Below, piece after piece: positions 20,937-28,897 of a DNA stretch of 64,000 nt. The notes below the pieces were generated by a model, which was not told where the DNA came from, did no database searches, and saw only the letters and a program-made list of their open reading frames with translations. Made by a program: the position numbers and the translations under genes. The number at the start of each line of letters is the position of its first letter. The stretch's first letter is position 1. This DNA is from Mycolicibacterium phocaicum (GTDB lineage: Bacteria; Actinomycetota; Actinomycetes; Mycobacteriales; Mycobacteriaceae): the NCBI RefSeq assembly GCF_010731115.1, contig NZ_AP022616.1, positions 1,674,001-1,738,000 of the forward strand, written 5' to 3'.

Positions 20937-21061
20937 GCGGCCGTGTCTGCACACCGACACGCCGGGTGTGCCGTGCACTTTGCGCACGTTCGCGGCCGCC
21001 GAGCGACCCCGTTTTGTACGCGATCACACGGCGTGTCGCGTACAAACACGGCCGCTCGCGG
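20931..21061. repeat. 131-bp nested palindromic element
   Basis: The ends are a perfect 16-bp inverted repeat (20931-20946 CCGCGAGCGGCCGTGT and 21046-21061). Inside is a second perfect 11-bp inverted pair (TTTGTACGCGA at 21013-21023, matching 21036-21046) around a 12-base loop. It fills the gap between two convergent genes, abutting the DUF1254 stop at 21062. It could serve as a bidirectional terminator, or be a dispersed palindromic unit of this lineage. Confidence 0.75.
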
Positions 21062-22654
21062 TTACGAGCGAATTGGTTTGGGGGCCTTCCAGGTGCCGTC
21101 GAGCGCTTCGGGTTTGGGCCAGTACAGCCGCATCGCGATGACGAACGGCCCGGTCGGGGCGGGCAACCAGTTGGCTTCGCGGGCCGGTCCCGGCGACTTG
21201 TTCTGCAGGTTCAGCGTGATGCCGCCGTCGGGGTCCTTGATCAAGGTGGGCAGCATCGCCGAGTTGATGAGGTAGCGGTTGATGGGATTGGCCACCAGCA
21301 GGCTCTGTGGCATCTCGTACATCGTCACCGACCAGAAGGCGTTGACGGGCGGCAGCTGTCCCGGCGACTTGTTTTGCACGTTCAGCGTGATGCCGCCGTC
21401 GGGGTCCTTGATCAAGGTGGGCAGCATCGCCGAGTTGATGAGGTAGCGGTTGATGGGATTGGCCACCAGCAGGCTCTGCGGCATCTCGTACATGGTCACC
21501 GACCAGAAGGCGTTGACGGGCGGCAGCTGCCCCGGGGCGAACCGCAGCGTGTAGTTGTTGGCGCCGGTCAGGGGCGCGCCGGTGCTGTCGTTCGACTCGC
21601 CCGGGTAGATCGCCTCGGCCGCGGTGTTGCCGTAGATCCCGAGCACCGCGCCGGCCATGCGGTACAGGTAGTTACCCCTGAGATCCGTTGCGGTGCCGAA
21701 CAATTGAGCCGACGTCACTTCGCCGGTGTCGAACTTGTCCTTCTTGAAGGTCTCGAACGCCGCCCACGCGTCGGCGATGCCGGCCTCGACGGCCTTGCGG
21801 TTCTCGGGCGTCAGCTGGTCCGCTCGGTAGGTGCCGTCGGGACCGATGCCGATGCTGGCGAAGCGTTTCCACATGACTTCCTCGGCAGCCTGCACCGGGG
21901 CGAACTTCATTGCGAAGTTGAGGATTTCGAAGAACTTCGGCGAAGTGCGCTCGTCCTGCGCCGACAGCGGGGCGACGAAGTCGATGGCTGGCGCCGGCGG
22001 TGGCGGTGGCTGCTTCAGGAACGCCGACAACGGCGTCACCTGGTAACCGGCCTGAATCTTCTTGACGTTCTCGATGTCCGTCGGCCCGAAAAGCTGCGTG
22101 CGGTACAGCACGAAGGCCAGCTCGGTCGAGCTGCGGATGACCCGCTCGACGCCTGGCGGGGTCGCACCGTGCCAATTCGGCCCGGCCAGAAGGTATTTGC
22201 CCGCGCCGTTGCCCGTCGCGCGGCTACCGACGTACGCGATGTTGTAGGTATAGCCATCGACGAACTGCAGCGAGTAGTACCGGCCCGGCTCGACATCCGG
22301 CACGCTCAGCACCAGCGGCTCGGCGCGCAGGTCGGCACCCAGGAACGAGTACGGGGTGTCCGAGTTGGGCGTCTGGATCGCCTTGTCCTCGGGAGTGAAG
22401 ACGCGCGCGACGTTGTGGATCTGGTTCCAGGCGCCCTTGTACTCGGGCCCGGCCTTGTCGGCGAAGTACGAGTACTGGACCCGGTAGTTATCGACCATCG
22501 GAAACCCGTACGTGTACGCGGATTTCGCGATGGCCCGCACCTGCTCCGGCGTCGGCGGGGATGACGGGGACGGGCTCGACGACTTCTCGTCCGCACACCC
22601 GGTGACCGCCAGCAGCATCGCGACGAAGCCCAGGGCGAAGAAACCGGCCCGCAT
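21062..22654 (-). CDS. DUF1254/DUF1214 lipoprotein with an internal 57-residue duplication
   Basis: The N-terminus is a lipoprotein signal ending VTGC with the lipid-modified Cys at about residue 20. The mature protein has the DUF1254 region (YTYGFPMVDNYRVQYS..., IQTPNSDTPYSFLGADLRAEPLVLSVPDVEPGRYYSLQFVD) followed by DUF1214. In the DUF1214 part a 57-residue block beginning PGQLPPVNAFWSVTMYEMP is present twice in tandem, from a 171-bp in-frame DNA duplication. Homologues normally have one copy. The protein probably sits on the cell surface; its function is unknown. It follows the SDR gene by 2 bp, so the two are co-transcribed. Confidence 0.85.
   Translation of the reverse strand: MRAGFFALGFVAMLLAVTGCADEKSSSPSPSSPPTPEQVRAIAKSAYTYGFPMVDNYRVQYSYFADKAGPEYKGAWNQIHNVARVFTPEDKAIQTPNSDTPYSFLGADLRAEPLVLSVPDVEPGRYYSLQFVDGYTYNIAYVGSRATGNGAGKYLLAGPNWHGATPPGVERVIRSSTELAFVLYRTQLFGPTDIENVKKIQAGYQVTPLSAFLKQPPPPPAPAIDFVAPLSAQDERTSPKFFEILNFAMKFAPVQAAEEVMWKRFASIGIGPDGTYRADQLTPENRKAVEAGIADAWAAFETFKKDKFDTGEVTSAQLFGTATDLRGNYLYRMAGAVLGIYGNTAAEAIYPGESNDSTGAPLTGANNYTLRFAPGQLPPVNAFWSVTMYEMPQSLLVANPINRYLINSAMLPTLIKDPDGGITLNVQNKSPGQLPPVNAFWSVTMYEMPQSLLVANPINRYLINSAMLPTLIKDPDGGITLNLQNKSPGPAREANWLPAPTGPFVIAMRLYWPKPEALDGTWKAPKPIRS
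21190..21531. repeat. 171-bp in-frame tandem duplication
   Basis: Copy 1 is 21190-21360 and copy 2 is 21361-21531. They differ at only a handful of positions, so the event is recent. The unit is exactly 57 codons, so the reading frame of the DUF1254 lipoprotein is kept. Confidence 0.95.
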
Positions 22655-22656
22655 GG

Positions 22657-23574
22657 TCAGTGCTTGTCGAGCTGCTCGGTGTGCGCGCTGGACGAGCGGC
22701 CCAGGGCGGCGACCTCGGCGTCCATGCGGGGCAGCAGGTCGGGCACGAACTTGGCCACCGGCACCTCGCCGATGCGCGTCGCCAGCAGTGGCCGCAGCCA
22801 GCGCAGCGCGCCGACCCAGCCGGGGCAGTTCACCCGCGTCTTGCGGCCCTCGATGCCGGCGACGAAGGCCTCGCCGCACTTGTCGACCGACGTCGTCTTG
22901 CTGATGGGCCACGGCAGCTTGGTCAGCATCTCGGCGAACGTCGACAGGTCGGACTTGGTGTCGCGCACCATGGCGGTGTCGATCCAGGACATGTGCGCCG
23001 AGCCCACGTCGACGCCGCGGTACCCGACCTCCAGGCGCAGCGCGTTGGCGAAGTGCTCGACGGCGGCCTTGGAGGCGTTGTACGGCGCCAGGCCGGGAGC
23101 GGCGGTGTAGGCGGCCAGTGACGACACGATCAGGACGTAGCCGCGGCGATCGATGACCGACGGCAGCGTGGCGCGCACGGTGTGGAACACCCCGAGCACG
23201 TTGATGTCGAGCAGCCGTTTGAAGGCCTCGGGGTCGACCTGCAGCACCGAGCCGTAGGTCGCGATGCCGGCGTTCGCCATCACCACGTCGATACCGCCGA
23301 AGCGCTCGACGGCCGCGTCGGCGGCGGCCTGCATCGAGGACAGGTCGCGGACGTCGGCGACCACGGTCAGGACATCGTCCCCGAGCGTGGCGGCCGTGGC
23401 GTCCAGCGCCGTCGCGTCGACATCGGTCAGCACCAGCTTGGCGCCCTTGCGGTGCAACCGGCGGGCCACCTCGGCCCCGACCCCCGCAGCACCACCGGTG
23501 ATGAAGACGAGGTCGTGTCCGGGACGCGGTGTAAATACGGAGCACGGGCGTAGGTTCCGCTTCACGACCTGCAA
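22657..23574 (-). CDS. Short-chain dehydrogenase, 5' end replaced by transposon end
   Basis: This is the SDR expected next to mshC (Rv2129c position). The cofactor loop TGGAAGVG, MANAG motif and catalytic S...Y-N-A-S-K (SSLAAYTAAPGLAPYNASK) are all intact. The first nine native codons were removed by insertion of the IS256-type element at 23511. The frame is now open into the element, giving an alien start (TTG 23574 or GTG 23565) and the sequence RPCSVFTPRPGHD before LVFITGG. The Rossmann core is complete, so a chimeric protein could still work if it is expressed from the element end, but its original mshC promoter is now 2.8 kb away. The DUF1254 gene follows by 2 bp. Confidence 0.8.
   Translation of the reverse strand: MQVVKRNLRPCSVFTPRPGHDLVFITGGAAGVGAEVARRLHRKGAKLVLTDVDATALDATAATLGDDVLTVVADVRDLSSMQAAADAAVERFGGIDVVMANAGIATYGSVLQVDPEAFKRLLDINVLGVFHTVRATLPSVIDRRGYVLIVSSLAAYTAAPGLAPYNASKAAVEHFANALRLEVGYRGVDVGSAHMSWIDTAMVRDTKSDLSTFAEMLTKLPWPISKTTSVDKCGEAFVAGIEGRKTRVNCPGWVGALRWLRPLLATRIGEVPVAKFVPDLLPRMDAEVAALGRSSSAHTEQLDKH
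23511..23535 (+). repeat. Left inverted repeat of the IS256-type element
   Basis: This 25-bp end begins GGTCGTGTCCGGG and matches the right end at 19 of 25 positions. The target duplication TGAAGACGA lies immediately to its left (23502-23510). Confidence 0.88.
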
Positions 23575-23598
23575 GTCTGCGAAGAAGGAGTCACGCCC

Positions 23599-24942
23599 GT
23601 GCCTGTTCGAGTATCAGCCGTCGATCGCATCCGCACCAGAATCGATGCCCTATTTGCCGAGGATCGGGAGCTTTCGGAGATCCTTGAAGAGGTTGCCCGG
23701 CTGGGCGCTCAACTGTTGATGCAGGCGGCCCTGGAGGCTGAGGTCACCGAGTTCCTCGGTCGCGAACGCTACCAACGCGCTGCTGCCTGTCCCGACGCTA
23801 ACGGCGGCTCGCGCAACGGGTATCGACAGGTGACGGTGAAAACCACCACTGGGCCGGTTACGTTGGAGCGGCCGAAGCTGCGTGGCACCACCGCAGCGTT
23901 TGCGTCGCGGTTGTTCGGCAAGCACGTGACGAGAACCAACGCCTTGGAGACGCTGGTGATTGCCTCGTTCGTACGCGGGTTATCGGTGCGCGACGTGCAG
24001 GCCACCCTCGCCGAAACACTTGGCGACCAGGCCGCGATCTCCAAATCCACGGTCTCGGAAGTGTGCAAGGCGATCCGAGCCGAATACCAGGCGTGGGCGC
24101 GTCGTCGACTTGACGAGATCACGCTGGATTACCTGTTCTTGGATGCCAGCTTCTTTCGGATGCATCCGGGGTCGCCGGCCGAGCCGGTGCTGGCCGCCTG
24201 GGGCATCACCACCGAGGGCAAGCCGGTGTTCGTCGGGTTGGCGCCCGGGACCGGCGAGTCGACCGACGCATGGGCCGACTTCCTGACTGATCTGGGCGAT
24301 CGCGGCCTGGGTTGTCCACTGTTGGTTGTCTCTGACGGCGCCAAGGGCCTGATCGCAGCCATCGAACAAATTTTCCCAAAAGCGTTGCGGCAGAGATGTC
24401 TTATTCATCGACTCCGCAACGTGCTCGCGAAGATTCCCGCCGGGATGCAAGCCGAGGTCCGCGACGGCTACTGGGCCATCTTCGATACCGCCGATCTGAC
24501 GGTTGAACCGGGGCCTGGGCTCGTTGAGATCATCGACAAGCGGATCGAGGCGTTCGCCGCCAAATACTTCGACCTCTATCCGGCGGCGATGCGCATTCTG
24601 CTCACCGACAAAGCTGGGTTGACTGCCTATCTGCGGTTCCCGGTCGAACACCATGGGCGCGTTCGACATTCGAATTTTATTGAGCGCTCCTTTGGGGAGA
24701 CCAAGCGTCGGACCAAGGTCATCGGCCGATTCCCCGGCGAGACCAGCGCCGTTAGCCTGGTATGGGCGGTGCTCGACCGGGCCTCGGCCGGTTGGCGCGG
24801 GCTGTCCATGACACCGGTCGGTACCCGATTGCTGCACGACCTACGTCGATCGCTGCTGGACCCACCCCGTGAACTGCGGCTGACACCGTCCACCACGAGT
24901 AACGGCACCAACCCCGCAGATCCCATCTCGGCCACCGCGTAA
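23599..24942 (+). CDS. IS256-family (mutator-type) transposase
   Basis: The 447-residue protein starts at GTG 23599 behind AAGAAGGAG. The DDE core is recognisable: the first Asp in DYLFLDASFF, the second in LLVVSDGAKGLI, and the Glu in FIERSFGETKRRTKVIGRF. A conserved RCLIHRLRNVL lies between the last two, as in IS256 and IS1081. The N-terminal part (ALEAEVTEFLGRERYQR...NGYRQVTVKTTTGPVTLERPKLR) matches the family DNA-binding region. It appears intact. Confidence 0.95.
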   Translation: MPVRVSAVDRIRTRIDALFAEDRELSEILEEVARLGAQLLMQAALEAEVTEFLGRERYQRAAACPDANGGSRNGYRQVTVKTTTGPVTLERPKLRGTTAAFASRLFGKHVTRTNALETLVIASFVRGLSVRDVQATLAETLGDQAAISKSTVSEVCKAIRAEYQAWARRRLDEITLDYLFLDASFFRMHPGSPAEPVLAAWGITTEGKPVFVGLAPGTGESTDAWADFLTDLGDRGLGCPLLVVSDGAKGLIAAIEQIFPKALRQRCLIHRLRNVLAKIPAGMQAEVRDGYWAIFDTADLTVEPGPGLVEIIDKRIEAFAAKYFDLYPAAMRILLTDKAGLTAYLRFPVEHHGRVRHSNFIERSFGETKRRTKVIGRFPGETSAVSLVWAVLDRASAGWRGLSMTPVGTRLLHDLRRSLLDPPRELRLTPSTTSNGTNPADPISATA

Positions 24943-24966
24943 CAACTCCGTGTCGCTTTGGCAGGC

Positions 24967-25452
24967 TCAGTTTCGGTGACGGCTGGCGGTGACCAGGTCG
25001 ATCGGTGGGATGTAGCCGGTGATGCTGTTGATGGTGCGATGCAGGCCGTGGTGCAGCGCGTCGATGTCGCAGCGGGCCAGGCCGCCAGCGGTGGCGATGA
25101 CGTGTTCGGTGGTGAACGCCAGGTCGTTGATCGTGCCCAGGATGCGGCGGTCGGCGGTCTTGGCCACGGCCACCTGCTGGGGATCAAGATCGCCGAGCGT
25201 ATCGGCGGGCAGACCCTCGACGTGCAACGCGGCCTGGATCGCCGAGACGACCGGCGGGCCGATCGGGCGCAACCCGGCGGCGGTGACGTTCGGCATGAAC
25301 ACCGAGAACAAGGTCCCGGCGTGGGTCACCAGCAGGCATTTGCGTCGGTCGATCCAGACCAGGTGGGCATACCAGTCGGTCGCGCAGGCTTGGCCGATGG
25401 CCGGCTCAGGCGCCCTCAGCAGCGCCAACACCTTGGCGGTACATCGCAGCAT
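24967..25452 (-). CDS. Transposon passenger gene, DUF6933-like protein
   Basis: The protein has 161 residues and starts MLRCTAKVLALL at ATG 25452. It has no nuclease or transposase motif. The pattern (short opening strand, DWYAHLVWIDRRKCLLVTHAGTLFSVFMPNV, a PPVVSAIQAAL helix, and a C-terminal DINALHHGLHRTIN-like helix) is what I associate with DUF6933, whose function is unknown. It is convergent with the transposase and divergent from the other passenger, with a 264-bp gap that must hold both passenger promoters. It lies inside the 2.8-kb element, so it moves with it. Confidence 0.65.
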   Translation of the reverse strand: MLRCTAKVLALLRAPEPAIGQACATDWYAHLVWIDRRKCLLVTHAGTLFSVFMPNVTAAGLRPIGPPVVSAIQAALHVEGLPADTLGDLDPQQVAVAKTADRRILGTINDLAFTTEHVIATAGGLARCDIDALHHGLHRTINSITGYIPPIDLVTASRHRN

Positions 25453-25716
25453 CACGACCCATGATCGTAGGCAGCGTCCCCGAGGATCGGTACCCAAGAA
25501 CACCGCGACGTGGCGCCGGTACAGTGTGGCGACGTGTTGGTCGCCGATCTGCATCACTTCCTCGACATGCCGCACGACGCTTCCGGTCCCGCGCGCCGCC
25601 TGGCACAACACCTGGGCGACATTGTCCGGGCGGGCACCGCCGGCCAGGTCGGTGATCGGTGGGTATCGGCATTGCCGTGTCGGCGCCGCCCCGCCCACAG
25701 GCGCTGCCCCGGGCGG

Positions 25717-26118
25717 ATGACCATCGCTATCGCCTCGGCCGAGACGGCGGCGCCGATCCGATGGTCGTGCAGCGTCTGCGACGACGAGGGGGTGATCAGC
25801 AACTGGGCAGACTCCCCATACGACCTGCGCCGCCGCCGCTCCAGCGTTGCCGGCGACCTCAAGGAGGTCATCGTCAGCGACACGACCGCCGCCGTGTTAC
25901 GCGACCTGATGCTGCTTGACCCCGACTGTGAGCGACTGGTGTACGGCATGCGCGCCCACCCAAACGGCGCTGCCTTACTGACCAATGCCGACGACCTCGA
26001 AGAGCTTATCGGGTTCGTAGCCGCCGAAGCCAACCACGAACCCAACCGCCGCCGCCAAGACCGCCTCGACGCCGCGTTCAACGCACTGACCGACGCCGCC
26101 CAAACCCTCTCCAGCTGA
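25717..26118 (+). CDS. Transposon passenger gene, small protein with an N-terminal CxxC
   Basis: I do not recognise the family. The 133-residue protein has WSCSVCDDEGVISNWADSPYDLRRR near the N-terminus, like a single zinc-knuckle half. A strand pair (SSVAGDLKEVIVSDTTAAVLRDLMLLD), a central region (LVYGMRAHPNGAALLTNADDLEELIGFVAAEANHE) and an amphipathic helix (RRQDRLDAAFNALTDAAQTL) follow. It is divergent from the DUF6933-like gene inside the same element. The pairing suggests that the two gene products act together, but this is inference. Confidence 0.55.
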   Translation: MTIAIASAETAAPIRWSCSVCDDEGVISNWADSPYDLRRRRSSVAGDLKEVIVSDTTAAVLRDLMLLDPDCERLVYGMRAHPNGAALLTNADDLEELIGFVAAEANHEPNRRRQDRLDAAFNALTDAAQTLSS

Positions 26119-26286
26119 GCATCTCTCGGCCCTACGCATCAGCCCTGGGCGCGCCAAAGCATCCGCAGCAAGCTACCGAACCCGCTCGCCGTTATCCCCA
26201 ACACCACCAGCTCAAGCTGCAAGAGCCTGTCACTTGAGTTCCCCAGCCCGTATGCTCACCCACGAAGCTGCGAACCGACCGGTGCT

Positions 26287-26311
26287 TTTACACCCACTTT
26301 CGGACGCGACC
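26287..26311 (-). repeat. Right inverted repeat of the IS256-type element
   Basis: This end reads TTTACACC...GGACGCGACC outward. The second copy of the 9-bp target duplication TGAAGACGA follows at 26312-26320. The 26119-26286 stretch between the passenger gene and this end shows nothing else recognisable. Confidence 0.88.
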
Positions 26312-26342
26312 TGAAGACGACTTTTCCGTACACAGAAGACAT
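26312..26342 (-). pseudogene. Detached 5' end of the SDR gene
   Basis: On the minus strand an ATG at 26342 reads MSSVYGKVVF and then runs into the transposon. Joining this to the codons after the left target repeat gives MSSVYGKVVFITGGAAGVG, a normal SDR N-terminus. The original start therefore lay 30 bp after the mshC stop, which shows that mshC and the SDR formed one operon before the insertion. Confidence 0.9.
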
Positions 26343-26372
26343 GGTCCGAAACGTACCCTCACGACGAAGTGA

Positions 26373-27623
26373 CTAGAGGGTCACCCCGAGCAGCGCGTCG
26401 ACGGTGTCGGCCACCAATCGCGGCGCGGCGGCGTCGTGCCCGCCGTATTCGAGCGCGTCCGTCGACCAGCCATCAAGGGCGGCAAGTACTTTCGGGGTAT
26501 CGAGATCGTCGGCCAGGTACCGGCGGACCCGGGCGAGCAGATCCGTCGCATCCGGCCCGGCGGGCAGTGCGGTGGCCGCCCGCCAGCGCTGCAGCCGCAC
26601 CTGCGCGGTGCTGAGGACCTCGGGGCTCCAGAAGCGATCGGCGCGGTAGTGCCCGGCCATCAGACCGAGCCGGATGGCACCCGGGTCGACGCCGTCGGCC
26701 CGCAGCTGCGACACCAGCACCAGGTTGCCGCGGCTCTTGCTCATCTTGTGGCCGTCCCAGCCGATCATGCCGCCGTGCACGTAGTGGCGGGCGAAACGCC
26801 GCTCCCCCGTTACTGATTCGGCGTGGGCGGCGGAGAACTCGTGGTGCGGGAAGGTCAGGTCGCTGCCGCCGCCCTGGATGTCGAAACCCGCACCGAGGCG
26901 GTTCAGCGCGATCGCGGCGCACTCGATGTGCCAGCCCGGCCGGCCCGCGCCGAACGGCGACGACCAACTCGGCTCGCCCGGGCGCTGCACCCGCCACAGC
27001 AGCGCGTCCAGCTGGCTGGCCTTGCCGGCGCGGTCGGGGTCGCCGCCGCGCTCGCCGAACAGCGCCAGCATGGTGTCGCGGTCGTAGCCCGACTCGTAGC
27101 CGAACTGGGTGGTGGCGTCGGCCCGGAAGTAGACATCGGGGTACTGGGCGTCGTCGATGACGTACGCCGCGCCGGACGCCAGCAGCTTCTCGACGAGCTC
27201 GACGACCTCGGCGACGGACTCGATGGCGCCGACGTAGTCGTGCGGCGGGAGCACCCGCAGCGCCGCCATGTCCTGCCGGAAGAGCTCGGTCTCACGGTCG
27301 CCGAGGTCGCGCCAGTCGATGCCGTCGCGCGCGGCCCGCTCGAACAGCGGGTCGTCGACGTCGGTGACGTTCTGCACGTAGTGGACGTCGTGCCCGGCGT
27401 CGAGCCAGTACCGGTGCACCAGGTCGAACGTCAGATAGGTGGCGGCGTGACCCAGGTGCGTGGCGTCGTACGGCGTGATGCCACAGACGTACATGGTGGC
27501 CTTCGGACCGGCCGAGACCGGCCGGACCTGACGGTCGGCGGTGTCGTAGAGCCGCAGTTCGGGGCCGGCCTGTTTCGGCCGGCCCGGCAGGTTCGGGACG
27601 CTGGGCGCCAGCCACGATCGCAT
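26373..27623 (-). CDS. mshC: Mycothiol ligase MshC
   Basis: This enzyme joins cysteine to GlcN-Ins in an ATP-dependent step of mycothiol synthesis. It is a class I cysteinyl-tRNA synthetase paralogue of 416 residues, without the anticodon-binding part of CysRS. It shows the zinc-site/HIGH region [19 protein letters not shown] (HLGH in place of HIGH) and KMSKSRGN. The start MRSWLAPSV at 27623 is the usual one. cysQ ends 38 bp upstream on the same strand. Mycothiol genes mark an actinobacterium. Confidence 0.96.
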   Translation of the reverse strand: MRSWLAPSVPNLPGRPKQAGPELRLYDTADRQVRPVSAGPKATMYVCGITPYDATHLGHAATYLTFDLVHRYWLDAGHDVHYVQNVTDVDDPLFERAARDGIDWRDLGDRETELFRQDMAALRVLPPHDYVGAIESVAEVVELVEKLLASGAAYVIDDAQYPDVYFRADATTQFGYESGYDRDTMLALFGERGGDPDRAGKASQLDALLWRVQRPGEPSWSSPFGAGRPGWHIECAAIALNRLGAGFDIQGGGSDLTFPHHEFSAAHAESVTGERRFARHYVHGGMIGWDGHKMSKSRGNLVLVSQLRADGVDPGAIRLGLMAGHYRADRFWSPEVLSTAQVRLQRWRAATALPAGPDATDLLARVRRYLADDLDTPKVLAALDGWSTDALEYGGHDAAAPRLVADTVDALLGVTL

Positions 27624-27661
27624 GGCATCGACTTTAGGGTGTGGCCCGAGACACGGCTTAG

Positions 27662-28435
27662 TCAGGACACCTGGCGCACGGCGTCGAGCAGGGTGTCGGC
27701 GAACTCCGGCCGGCACATGACGAAGTCCGGCAGGTACGGATCGGGCCGGTTGTACCGCAGCGGCGAGCCGTCGAGCCGCGACGCGAACAGCCCCGCCGCC
27801 TGCACCACGCCGGCCGGTGCGGCCGAGTCCCATTCCCACTGCCCGCCGGCGTGCACGTAGGCGTCGACGTCGCCGCGCACCACGGCCATCGCCTTGGCGC
27901 CCGCCGATCCGATGCCGACGAGCTCCATGTCGAGCACATCGCGCAGCCACCACACCACGGCCGGCGGCCGGTAGGTGCTGGTGGCGACGCGGATGGGCCC
28001 GGGCCGGCGCGGCGGCGGTCCGGTCACGGTGTCGGTGCGGTGCACCTCGCCGTGTGCGGGCAGCGCGACGGCCGCGTCGGTGATGGACCCGTGTGGGCTG
28101 CCATCGCGCTGCCACAGCGCGATGTGGACGGCCCAGTCCGGCCGGCCCCGGCCGAACTCACGGGTGCCGTCGACCGGGTCGACGATCCACACCCGGTCCG
28201 AGCGGAGCCGGACCAGGTCGTCGGCGGCCTCCTCCGACAGGATGGCGTCGTCGGGGCGCGCGGTGCGCAGCCGATCGAGGATCAGCGTGTTGGCGTGCCG
28301 GTCGCCGGCCGCGCCGAGGGTGTAGGGATCGTGGGAGCCCAGCCGGTCGCGCACCGACAGCAGGAACTCCCCTGCCTCCTGCGCGACTTCCGCGGCCAGC
28401 GCGACATCGGTCTGCGCCCTGTCGCTGTCCGCCAT
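27662..28435 (-). CDS. cysQ: 3'-phosphoadenosine 5'-phosphate phosphatase CysQ
   Basis: This is an inositol-monophosphatase-superfamily phosphatase that removes the 3'-phosphate of PAP/PAPS in sulfate assimilation. Metal-binding motifs are present: ILSEEAADD, then [24 protein letters not shown], and the C-terminal [21 protein letters not shown]. The 257-residue length from ATG 28435 fits Rv2131c. It precedes mshC, so the two probably share a transcript concerned with sulfur and thiol supply. Confidence 0.94.
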   Translation of the reverse strand: MADSDRAQTDVALAAEVAQEAGEFLLSVRDRLGSHDPYTLGAAGDRHANTLILDRLRTARPDDAILSEEAADDLVRLRSDRVWIVDPVDGTREFGRGRPDWAVHIALWQRDGSPHGSITDAAVALPAHGEVHRTDTVTGPPPRRPGPIRVATSTYRPPAVVWWLRDVLDMELVGIGSAGAKAMAVVRGDVDAYVHAGGQWEWDSAAPAGVVQAAGLFASRLDGSPLRYNRPDPYLPDFVMCRPEFADTLLDAVRQVS

Positions 28436-28577
28436 GCCCATGAGTATCGCCGAGGGCGACGTCACAGCCGAAATCGCCTATTCACAGGGACGTTGCAGGC
28501 TGCTGGCAGGTCCTGCCGAAATAGGGCTCATAGCATTTTCCACAACTATTTACCGCGTAGTCATTAAGGAGGACGTC

Positions 28578-28835
28578 ATGAAGGTGGCGAAGACATTCGG
28601 ATTCGTCGGCGTCGCGGCGGGTGTCGCACTCGGCGTCTACGGCACGACCCACGCACCCGCGCCGGCCGTCGCGCCCATCGCCTCGTCGGGACATGGCGCC
28701 ACGTCGGGCGAATACACCCAGCCGACGGTCGCCGGTATCAACATGGGCTCCACCGAAGCGCCGACGACGCCCAGCAGCGTCGAGCCCGTCACCGTCGCTT
28801 CCCCGCCGGTGAAGGCCAAGCCGTACTCCGGCTGA
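28578..28835 (+). CDS. Small exported protein, unknown function
   Basis: ATG 28578 follows a strong AAGGAGG. The 85-residue product has a Lys-containing N-terminus and hydrophobic core (KTFGFVGVAAGVALGVYGTTHA) like a signal peptide. The mature part is Pro/Thr/Ser-rich (PTVAGINMGSTEAPTTPSSVEPVTVASPPV), low in complexity and without cysteines. It is divergent from cysQ and ends at a strong terminator. I do not recognise a family. Confidence 0.75.
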   Translation: MKVAKTFGFVGVAAGVALGVYGTTHAPAPAVAPIASSGHGATSGEYTQPTVAGINMGSTEAPTTPSSVEPVTVASPPVKAKPYSG

Positions 28836-28849
28836 GCTGACGAAGGCAC

Positions 28850-28884
28850 GGAAAAGGGCTCCGGAATTCCCGGAGCCCTTTTCC
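28850..28884. terminator. Bidirectional hairpin terminator
   Basis: A perfect 15-bp stem (GGAAAAGGGCTCCGG and its complement) encloses a 5-base loop, with A-rich and T-rich flanks on both sides. It separates the small exported-protein gene from the convergent acetyltransferase gene and can serve both. Confidence 0.9.
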
Positions 28885-28897
28885 TTTGGGGCACAGC

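Larger units (their letters stand above)
23511..26311. mobile_element. IS256-type transposon with two passenger genes
   Basis: The element is 2801 bp. The ends are a 25-bp imperfect inverted repeat (19 of 25 positions match; both begin GGTCG and share GGTGTAAA) at 23511-23535 and 26287-26311. They are flanked by a perfect 9-bp direct repeat TGAAGACGA at 23502-23510 and 26312-26320. IS256 elements typically duplicate 8-9 bp. Inside are an IS256-family transposase and two non-transposase genes, one on each strand. Removing the element and one repeat copy restores a full SDR gene start just after mshC. Confidence 0.93.

Noticed and set aside
24940..24965. Right end of the IS256 element directly after the transposase
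   Set aside because: The sequence there does not mirror the left end and has no flanking repeat. The matching end and 9-bp repeat are at 26287-26320, so the passengers are inside the element.
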